Under the pieces are notes generated by a model that did no database searches, was not told where the DNA came from, and worked only from the letters and a program-made list of their open reading frames with translations. Below are positions 25,578 through 33,700 of a DNA stretch of 46,414 bases, in pieces. This stretch comes from JBBQWR01 sp038210495 (GTDB taxonomy: Bacteria; Planctomycetota; Planctomycetia; Pirellulales; DATAWG01), in contig JBBQWR010000047.1 in NCBI GenBank assembly GCA_038210495.1, positions 1 to 46,414 of the forward strand, written 5' to 3'. The translations under genes were made by a program, and so were the position numbers. Each line of letters begins with the position of its first letter. The first letter of the stretch is position 1.

Positions 25578-25670
25578 GTCAGGCATCCTGCCTGACATGC
25601 GATTTTGCTTGTAGTGTAGATCAAGTGCCGCACGACGTTCGCGCCACGTCAGGCAGGATGCCTGACCTAC
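25574..25670. repeat. Perfect 23-bp inverted repeat between convergent genes
   Basis: The arms at 25574-25596 and 25648-25670 are exact inverse complements (left arm begins GTAGGTCAGGCATCCTGCCT) separated by 51 bp. Each arm is itself a dyad (GTCAGGC-ATCCT-GCCTGAC). The left arm supplies the TAG stop of holA, and the right arm lies 31 bp from the stop of the convergent thioredoxin-like gene. It probably ends transcription from both sides. Arms of this kind look like a mobile palindromic repeat. Confidence 0.9.
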
Positions 25671-25700
25671 AAATACTCCCGACTCCCGAATTCTTTCCCG

Positions 25701-27002
25701 TCACCGCGTCGTCGATTGCGGGTTCTCCGCTCGCCAAGCGAGGTCGATGTAACGGTCGGTATTCTGGCGGTCGATGAACTTAGCGAGCGTCTCGGCGCTG
25801 GTGAAGAGATAGATTCGGCCATTGGAGAACATGCCGAATTCGCGGCGGCCCGGTTCGAGTCGGCCCTTGTCGAAGGCGAGCACGACATCATTGCCCGAGA
25901 GTACGGGCGCATATCGATCCGGCGACGCCAGAAATTTCTTTTGCTCTTCGGGTCCGGTGAACAAATAGGTCACGCCGCGATGCACGGCGCCCCACCGCAT
26001 GTCGCCGCGGAGCCAAGCCCGGGGGTCGTTCTTGGCGACCATCGAGCGCTCGATGAGAGTCACCGGGCAATAGCCGTCCAGACCGAAGCTTGGCGCCGAT
26101 GATGGAGTGGTCGCCGCCGGCGCGACATGGCTGCTGGGGCGGGTCGGATTTTCGGGAACGCTCGAAAAGATCGATGGGCGACTGTCGCTGGCAATCGTGG
26201 GCGAACTCAGGCCGGAAGCAACGTTGCTCGGCATGGGTCCGATGGCGCCGACCGGACTGACCACGGTGGCCGAGGAGTCGATCGCGCCGGACGGATTGGC
26301 GTTCGTGCCGACCGGCGAAGACGCAGCCGGCGTCTGTCCGGACGCGGGTGGCGCCCCCATAAACGGTGCAGCGCCAACATGGGACGCAGCTGCCGCGATC
26401 GAGGGCGGTCGCGGATTGATTTGCGGCGAAATTCCCTGGCATATCCCGACTTGCGATTGATTTGCCGGCGGCGACCCGACGACCACGCCGGTATTGCGAA
26501 ATGGATTGCCACTATCCGTAGGCGCGGCCAGCGGCACGGTCGGCGCCGCGGCGAGTTGCATTTCGGCGCCAGCTTTCGGTCCCGAATTGGCGACCGAGTT
26601 GGATACTTGAATGAGCTGTGTCGAATACAGCAGGGGATCCTGAGGGCATTGCAGCCGCTGCAGCACTTTGCCGCTGGGCGTGACGATCACATCGGTCGGC
26701 AGCCGCTCCACGCCGAACTGCCGGCATGTCGCCGGGAAGTCCTGGGCGTTGACTTTCACCGGCACATAGCGCGATTCCATCGACTGGGCGACACCCGGTT
26801 TCAAAAACACGGTCGATTCCAATCGCATGCACGGCCCACACCAGGGCGCCCAAAAATGGATGAGCACCAGCCGGTTCGTCGCGGCCGCCTGACGTTTGGC
26901 CTCGTCGAGGTTGGCCCCCCAATGCGGGCCCTCTTCGGCCTTCGCGACCGCCGACGGGATCGCTAGCAACAGTGTCAAGAATCCAAGCCGCAATGACCGC
27001 AT
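25701..27002 (-). CDS. Secreted thioredoxin-fold protein with C-terminal YHS-like units
   Basis: A 433-residue exported protein. The start at 27002 has AAAGGG upstream and opens a signal peptide (MRSLRLGFLTLLLAIPSAVA). Residues about 35-130 form a thioredoxin domain with LIHFWAPWCGPCMRLE and RLPTDVIVTPSGKVL (cis-Pro region), like ThioredoxIn_7/DsbD-gamma-type proteins. A Pro/Ser/Ala-rich linker (about 150-310) joins it to a C-terminal region with two related units: GYCPVTL...VTYLFTGPEEQKKF and EFGMFSNGRIYLFTSAETLA, which recall YHS domains (metal-binding, with YxF-S-E-KxxF). A redox or metal-related role in the periplasm fits, but the substrate is unknown. An upstream in-frame ATG at 27026 lacks a ribosome binding site. 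Confidence 0.85.
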   Translation of the reverse strand: MRSLRLGFLTLLLAIPSAVAKAEEGPHWGANLDEAKRQAAATNRLVLIHFWAPWCGPCMRLESTVFLKPGVAQSMESRYVPVKVNAQDFPATCRQFGVERLPTDVIVTPSGKVLQRLQCPQDPLLYSTQLIQVSNSVANSGPKAGAEMQLAAAPTVPLAAPTDSGNPFRNTGVVVGSPPANQSQVGICQGISPQINPRPPSIAAAASHVGAAPFMGAPPASGQTPAASSPVGTNANPSGAIDSSATVVSPVGAIGPMPSNVASGLSSPTIASDSRPSIFSSVPENPTRPSSHVAPAATTPSSAPSFGLDGYCPVTLIERSMVAKNDPRAWLRGDMRWGAVHRGVTYLFTGPEEQKKFLASPDRYAPVLSGNDVVLAFDKGRLEPGRREFGMFSNGRIYLFTSAETLAKFIDRQNTDRYIDLAWRAENPQSTTR

Positions 27003-27205
27003 GCGAATACCCTTTGCCCAATTCATGGCGCAGAGCTAGAGAAATGATGTTACGTCCTTTTCCTTATCGGATGGGCAAGCCGTTCTAATCCGGCGAAACT
27101 TAGCGGTTGTCGCGATTCGCACGATCGCCCCACCGAGTCTGGTTGCGTCGATTGCCCAAATTGCCAGCGCGGCGCCGAGAGGCAGGCGACACAGGGAAAA
27201 GATAG

Positions 27206-27250
27206 CGGCGGGAAGCGCCGCGTGTTAAAAGATAGGCCAAGCGCCTATCC
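27206..27250 (+). promoter_or_regulatory. Two tandem perfect hairpins in the leader of the glycosidase gene
   Basis: GCGGCG-GGAAG-CGCCGC (27206-27222) and GATAGGC-CAAGC-GCCTATC (27232-27250) are both perfect stems with five-base loops, ending 32 nt before the ATG at 27283. They could be leader RNA structures controlling the GH116-type gene or two small repeats. There is no known riboswitch match. Confidence 0.4.
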
Positions 27251-27282
27251 CACCAACTCATGCCGCGCCGGATCGATAAAGC

Positions 27283-30200
27283 ATGTCCGATACCTCTCCA
27301 AAGCCGTCCAACTCATCGCCATCAAAATCCTCTTCAAGCGAATGCTGCGGCGGGGGCCCTTGTGAGCCGATGGCAGGGCGGCTATCGACTACTCGCCACT
27401 CTCCGCCCGCCACATTCTCACCCTTCGACCGCCGAGCGTTTCTGAACGTGCTCGCCGGCGCCGCGGGCGCGATGGCGCTCAATCTACCCGCGATGGCTGG
27501 ACCGTTCGAGTCGGCAGAGTTCGAAAAGCTGATTCCCGCCGATAAGAAGCTGCTGCCCGAGTGGGTCAAGTCGCTTTATGCTCGCGGCGATCGCATCGTA
27601 TATCGCGGCGCGGAACTCGACAAAATCGGGATGCCGGTCGGTGGGATTTGCGCGGGCCAAGTCTATCTCGGCGGCGATGGCCGGCTCTGGCGCTGGGATA
27701 TTTTCAATCAGCACCTGGGCACGGGCGACGGAGGCTACGCTCATCCGCCGCAAGCCGCCTCGCCTCTGGCGCAAGGCTTCGCCATCCAGTTCAAGGCCGG
27801 CGAGAAGCTGGTGACCAAAACATTGGATAAATCTGGCTTTCCCGACACGACGTTCCGCGGCGAATATCCTATCGGGTATGTCGAATACCGCGACGCCGAA
27901 TCGCCGGTGGCTGTCTTGCTCGAAGCATTTTCGCCGTTCATCCCGCTCAACGCGGAAGATTCGGCCCTGCCGGCGATCGTCTTGCAGTTCACCGTGAAGA
28001 ACACGAGCCAACAGCGCGTCGAATGCCGGCTGGGTGGGTATTTGCAAAACGCCGTGGGGTTAGCGAGCAACGCGATGGACGGCATGCGGATGAACTATCC
28101 GCATCAAAACGCCGCCGCCACGATCGTCGAATTCAGCTCCGCGATGCCCGAAAAATTGCCGGAAGGCAAGGAGCCTACGGTCTTCGCTGACTTCGAGGGA
28201 GAATCGTTCGGCAAGTGGAAGGTCGAGGGCGAAGCGTTCGGCAAAGGTCCTCGGCCCGGACCGACGACGCCCGAACAGCACCTGTCGGGCTTCCAAGGCA
28301 AGTCGCTGGCCAATTCGTGGACAGGCTCGGACGCGCCGCGTGGTAAGCTGACGTCGCCCGAGTTCAAAATCGAGCGCCCTTATATCAACTTCCTCATCGG
28401 GGGCGGCGATCACCGAGCAGAGACGTGTATCAATCTGCTAGTCGACGACAAGGTCGTTCGGACACAAACCGGCAAGAATACCGACGCGATGCAATGGGCC
28501 GGCTGGAACGTGAAGGAGTTCGCCGGCAAAACGGCCCATTTCGAAATTGTCGACAACTACAGCGGCGGCTGGGGGCACATCGAAATCGATCAAATCGAAT
28601 TCGACGACCGACCGCATCCGTCGACGGTGGCCATGAATCAACTGCCCGATTATGGCACGATGGCGCTGGCGCTGTTGCAGCCGGCCAAGGATGATGCGTC
28701 AATCGCGGAAATCGATCCTTCGCAATTGCCGGCGCAGCTGTTTCCCGCGACGCCGCCCGACGCCAAGCAGCCGGGCGCGAAGCCGTTCGATCAAAAACTG
28801 GCAGGCGGCATGTCCCGCTCGATGACGCTCGAACCGGGCGCCGAGGCAAAGGCCACGTTCCTCATCACTTGGCACTTCCCGAATTTGACGATGCCGCGCC
28901 TCCCAGGCGGCCGGCATTACGCCAAGCGATTTCATTCCGCCGTCGACGTCGTTCGTTATCTGGCGGAGCATTTCGATTTGCTCGCCCAGCAAACGCGGCT
29001 CTGGCACGACACGTGGCTCGATAGCACGTTGCCGTATTGGTTCCTCGATCGCACGCTGATCAATGTTTCCACGCTGGCCACATCGACCTGTTATTGGTTC
29101 GCCGATGGCCGGTTCTATGCTTGGGAAGGGGTCGGCTGCTGCGATGGCACCTGTACGCATGTCTGGCACTATGCCCAGGCCGTGTCGCGGTTGTTCCCGT
29201 CGCTGGAGCGCGACACGCGCGAACGGGTCGATTTCGGACTCGCATTTCACCCTAACGACGGCGGGATGGGCTTTCGCGCCGAGTTCGACAACAGCGTCGC
29301 CGTGGATGGCCAAGCTGGAACGATACTACGCGCTTACCGCGAGCATCAGATGTCGGCCAACTCGGATTTTCTCCAGCGGATCTGGCCGCGAGTCAAACAG
29401 GCGATCGAGTATCTCATCCGCCAAGATGCGGACCGCGATGGGATTCTCGACGGCGCCCAGATGAACACGCTCGACGCTCCGTGGTTCGGCAAGATCTCGT
29501 GGCTCAGTTCGATGTATGTCGCGGCCCTGCTGGCCGGTGAGGCGATGGCCCGCGAGATGGGAGACCACGCCTTCGCCGCGACCGCCCGAAAGATCGCCGA
29601 CGCGGGGCAGAAGAACATCGACGCTCAGCTTTTCAACGGCGAGTATTACATCCAAACGCCCGACAAGGATCACGCCAAATCCGTCGGCTCTTATAATGGC
29701 TGCGAAATCGATCAGGCGCTCGGGCAGAGTTGGTTGTTTCAGGTCGGCCTTGGCCGCGCCCTGCCCAAGGAGCATACGCTCGCGGCGCTCAAATCGCTCT
29801 GGCGTTATAATTTCACGCCGGATGTCGGGCCGTGGCGCAACGCCAACAAGCCGGGCCGCTGGTACGCGATGGCCGGCGAAGGCGGCTTGATCATGTGTAC
29901 CTGGCCCCAGGGGAGCGGATCCCGCGTCCAGCAAAATTTCGATTACTACTTCAACGAGTGCATGACCGGCTTCGAGTATCAAGTCGCCGGGCACATGATT
30001 TGGGAAGGAATGGTCGAAGAGGGCCTCGCGATCACCCGCGCCATTCACGACCGCTACCACGCCGCGCGTCGCAATCCTTGGAACGAAGTCGAGTGCGGCG
30101 ACCACTACGCCCGGGCGATGGCCAGCTACGGCGTATTCCTCGCGGCGTGTGGCTACGAATACCACGGCCCGCGCGGGCATCTGGCATTCGCCCCGCGGCT

Positions 30201-30495
30201 GACGCCGGAGAAATTCCGCGCACCCTTCACGACAGCCGAGGGCTGGGGCACATTCGAGCAACATCAAAAAGACGGCGGTCAACAGGCGACGATCAGCGTC
30301 AAATGGGGCGAGTTGCGTGTAAGAACCTTGACGCTAACACTCGCCCCGGGCGCGAAGGCTGCTCGCGTCACCGCAACGGTCGCCGGCAAGAACCTACCGC
30401 TAAAAGTCGCCATCGCGCTAGACAAAGCCACAATCACGTTCGACGCCGATCTCAGAATAACGGCGGATCAATCGCTGCAAGTCGCGATCGCCTGA
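27283..30495 (+). CDS. GH116-family glycosidase (glucosylceramidase/GBA2-like), Tat-exported
   Basis: A 1070-residue protein matching bacterial GH116 beta-glycosidases. After a low-complexity head, FDRRAFLNVLAGAAGAMALN (about 48-67) is a twin-arginine signal. The GBA2-type N-terminal domain begins with YRGAELDKIGMPVGGICAGQ. Residues about 295-445 (DFEGESFGKWKVEGEAFGKG to GGWGHIEIDQIEFDDRP) form an inserted jelly-roll module like that attached to levanase-type enzymes. The catalytic (alpha/alpha)6 domain has YAWEGVGCCDGTCTHVW with Glu615 as candidate nucleophile and NTLDAPWFGKISWLSS with Asp731 as candidate acid/base. The substrate is probably a beta-glycoside, but its sugar cannot be told. 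tRNA-Arg follows at once. Confidence 0.9.
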   Translation: MSDTSPKPSNSSPSKSSSSECCGGGPCEPMAGRLSTTRHSPPATFSPFDRRAFLNVLAGAAGAMALNLPAMAGPFESAEFEKLIPADKKLLPEWVKSLYARGDRIVYRGAELDKIGMPVGGICAGQVYLGGDGRLWRWDIFNQHLGTGDGGYAHPPQAASPLAQGFAIQFKAGEKLVTKTLDKSGFPDTTFRGEYPIGYVEYRDAESPVAVLLEAFSPFIPLNAEDSALPAIVLQFTVKNTSQQRVECRLGGYLQNAVGLASNAMDGMRMNYPHQNAAATIVEFSSAMPEKLPEGKEPTVFADFEGESFGKWKVEGEAFGKGPRPGPTTPEQHLSGFQGKSLANSWTGSDAPRGKLTSPEFKIERPYINFLIGGGDHRAETCINLLVDDKVVRTQTGKNTDAMQWAGWNVKEFAGKTAHFEIVDNYSGGWGHIEIDQIEFDDRPHPSTVAMNQLPDYGTMALALLQPAKDDASIAEIDPSQLPAQLFPATPPDAKQPGAKPFDQKLAGGMSRSMTLEPGAEAKATFLITWHFPNLTMPRLPGGRHYAKRFHSAVDVVRYLAEHFDLLAQQTRLWHDTWLDSTLPYWFLDRTLINVSTLATSTCYWFADGRFYAWEGVGCCDGTCTHVWHYAQAVSRLFPSLERDTRERVDFGLAFHPNDGGMGFRAEFDNSVAVDGQAGTILRAYREHQMSANSDFLQRIWPRVKQAIEYLIRQDADRDGILDGAQMNTLDAPWFGKISWLSSMYVAALLAGEAMAREMGDHAFAATARKIADAGQKNIDAQLFNGEYYIQTPDKDHAKSVGSYNGCEIDQALGQSWLFQVGLGRALPKEHTLAALKSLWRYNFTPDVGPWRNANKPGRWYAMAGEGGLIMCTWPQGSGSRVQQNFDYYFNECMTGFEYQVAGHMIWEGMVEEGLAITRAIHDRYHAARRNPWNEVECGDHYARAMASYGVFLAACGYEYHGPRGHLAFAPRLTPEKFRAPFTTAEGWGTFEQHQKDGGQQATISVKWGELRVRTLTLTLAPGAKAARVTATVAGKNLPLKVAIALDKATITFDADLRITADQSLQVAIA

Positions 30496-30564
30496 TCGAC
30501 GCTCAGCCTGCCGCCATCGCGGGCCGATTGATAGAATAGTCGCCCAGAGGCAGGTCTTTTGAGA

Positions 30565-30637
30565 GCCCTCGTAGCTCAGTGGATAGAGCGATGGTTTCCT
30601 AAACCATAGGTCGCAGGTTCGATCCCTGCCGGGGGTA
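30565..30637 (+). tRNA. tRNA-Arg(CCT)
   Basis: A complete cloverleaf: acceptor GCCCTCG pairs with CGGGGGT, the D arm is GCTC...GAGC, the anticodon stem ATGGT/ACCAT encloses TTCCTAA with anticodon CCT at 30598-30600, and the T arm GCAGG-TTCGATC-CCTGC is perfect. The discriminator is A; CCA is not encoded. It reads AGG codons. Confidence 0.95.
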
Positions 30638-30723
30638 TTTCTCATAACACTGGGCCGAATGTTACTTTGGCGTGTCCCTGACCGACAAGAAGCGCGGGCG
30701 ATTATTTGCCGCAGCGCCACGCT

Positions 30724-30756
30724 CCGGGGCTTCGGTGAGGACGCCTCCAGCCCCGG
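30724..30756. repeat. 3'-end hairpin repeat, copy 3 (inverted orientation)
   Basis: CCGGGGCTTCGG followed by CGCCTCCAGCCCCGG, 38 nt past the stop of the minus-strand gene that ends at 30794. Read on the minus strand it matches the other copies, so orientation follows the transcript. Confidence 0.8.
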
Positions 30757-30793
30757 GCGCCCATAATTTTGTTAGGACCTCAACGACCGGGAC

Positions 30794-33700
30794 TCAATTC
30801 AATGCGACTGGAGTTTGCAGGATGTAGTCCGACACGGCCCCGTCGTCGCCGATGAGTCGAACTCGCATGACGTACGAACCCTTTTGCTTTGGGACGGTGA
30901 TTCGAATCGGCAATTGCGTTTCCGCGCCGACTGCCACGTCGCTTGCCAAATTCAAACTGGCGACTGGCTTCGTTGGCGGGGCCGCGCCGGCAAGATCGAA
31001 ATAGACCGCCACGCCGACGCGGCTGGCGCCGGCGGTCTTCCAAATATCCGCGCCGTTGTTGACAAGCGACAGAAAAAATGCGAGCGAGGCCCCAGCTTTG
31101 ACAGTCGCTGGCGGACCGCCCGTCGCCGCGGCCAAATAGACCGTCGGCGGCGCGGAAATGGCTGCTGCGCCGACTATCCTCAGCGCAGCCGCCGTCGTCG
31201 CTGAAGCCACGGTTACGTTGGTCCGCAGCATCGTCGCGAACCATGCCACCTGCTCCTTGACCATTCGCTCGCGTAGGACATAACTCCCTGGAGCCGACGG
31301 GGCTGAGATGGTGACGTTCAACGTAATGCTAGCGCCGGAGGCCAGATCGGCCGGCAAGTTCACTCGCATCGGCTCGGTGGTCCACGATCCGGCGACATCG
31401 CTTGCGCCTCCGAAGTACACTCCCATGTGGACCGCGTCCGAGCCGACCGCGTTCCAAGTCACATTGGACGTATTGGTCACGGTGACAGGGTATGTCTGAG
31501 TCTGACCGGGCGTCCAGTTCAGCGGCGGGTTGGCGACATAAGAGGCCGAAAGCGCGGCGACCGTCACACTGGTTTTCTGCATCGAATCAAACCATGTGAC
31601 GCCCTCTTTGACCATGCGCGCCCGCAGGATATACGTCCCACCGGTTGTCGGCGCCGCGAGCGACAGGGTCATCGTGACCGATTGGCCAGGGGCGACGTCG
31701 CTTGGCAGCGTGAAACGCTTTGGCTCGACGCTCCAGCCCGCTGGCCCCGCGGCATCGCTCGCGCCACCAAAATAAACGCCCAGATGCACTAGATTGGCGC
31801 CGGTGGCATTCCAGGTTTGCGAGCCCTGGTTGGTAAGCGTAATGCTATACGACTGCGTCTGGCCGGCGTACCAAATCGTCGGCGGCGAACTCGCATACAT
31901 GGCGGCCAATGTTGGCTGCGTGCCCGTCACCGTCACGGTGGTTTTCAGCATTTGGCTGAACCACGCGACGTTCGGCTTATTCAACCGCGTCCGCAACGTA
32001 TAGCTGCCCGCGGCGCTGGGCGCAGAGGCCGTGACCACGATCGTTTGCGACTGGCCCGGCGCCACGTCGGCCGAGAGCGGCGTTACGATCGGCGCGGCGA
32101 CCCAGGCGCCGGGCGTATCGCTCGCGCCGCCGAAATAGGTCGTCAGTTGCACGGGATTGGCGCCGCCGGCCGCCCATGGGCTTGAGCCGGTGTTCGTCAC
32201 CGTCACCTGATAACTATTGGTCGAACCGATCGCCCAAGCCGTGGGTGGAGTCCCGGCATAAGTCGCGGCCAGATTTTCGACCAAGACGGGCGTGGCCAAT
32301 AATTGGCCGAACCACGCGACGTTTTCTTGCACCAGACGTTGCCGCAGAACGTACGTCCCGGGCGCTGTCGGCGCCGGCACAGTGACGTTAATCGTCGCCG
32401 ATGCGCCTGGCGCCACATCGCCGGGCAACAAGAATCGGGTGGGCTCGCTTTGCCAATCCGAAATCGCGTCGCTATTGCCGTTGAAGTACACGCCGAGATG
32501 CACCGCATTCACCGCGCTGGCGGACCAAGTCTGCGTGCCGGTATTAGTCACGGTCACCGAATATGTTATTGAGCCTCCGGCAACGAGGTCGGAGGGCGCC
32601 GTGCTGCTGTAATTCGCGGCGAGAACAAGCGTCGCCGAAACTTCGTTCGACTTGGCGCTTTCGTTGGCCATCGGCGCGACATTGGCGTTGAGGGCCGTCA
32701 CCACATAGTAATACTTCGACACTCCGTTGACGCCCCGGTCCGCGAACGAAGGGCTAATGACGCCGCCGGCCAGCAGCGATTCGCCGCCGGTGGCAGTTCC
32801 TCGGTAAATGTTGTAGGCGACGGCGCCCGGCACGGCCGCCCAAGATAACGCGATCGAGTTGCCGCGGGCGGTTGCAGTCACGCTTGGAGACAGAGTTAGC
32901 GAGATCGTGTTCGTGCCGGTGAAATCGTTGTTGCCGGAGGTATTGAAGGCCACGATGTGATATTCGTAGGCCGTGCCCGGCGTGACCGCCAGGTCGCTCC
33001 AAGTATAAGGGCTCGGCGGCGTGGCGTTCTTGGCTGGCAGCGTAGCGACGTTCGTGAAGGCGCCGGAGCCGACGCGCCGCTGCACGATATATCCGGTCGC
33101 CGCATGTCCGGCATTATCCGTCCAGCTCAAATCGATTTCGCTGGCCGCGACGCCGGTCACCGTGGCGCCGGTTGGCGTCGGGGGCGCGATGGGAATGGAG
33201 ACGCTGACGACATTGGAATTGGCCGAATCGCCGGCATTGTTCGTTGCTCGCAGGCGATAGTAATACGTTCCCCCAGGCGCCAGTCCTACGGTGCTATCGG
33301 TGTAGCTATTGGGGGCGGCCGGCAGGACGAGCGTGAGCAGGCTTTGCGTGAAATTTGCGTCGTTGGCTCGGTCCAGCTTGAAGCCGGCTTGATTCGTGGA
33401 ATTGTTGGCCCAAGTGAGCGACACCGCGGTGGCGGTTGTCGGCGTAGCGCCGAGCGCGGACGGCGCCGACGGCGCGGCCGCCGTGGTCGGCGTATAGGTC
33501 CAAGTCAGGATATCTTGCTGCGTTGTCTGAGCGCCGGTGCTACCGGTGAAGCCCACATAGGCGCTAGTTCCGCCGACAAACGTCGGAATATTTACGGTAT
33601 ACGACTGCGTGGCGACCGCGCCCGTGTTGGTGTCCTTAATGTTGACAGCCAGCGTGGCTCCGTCGTAGGTGGCGCTGAACAGGAAGATATCTCCACTGTG

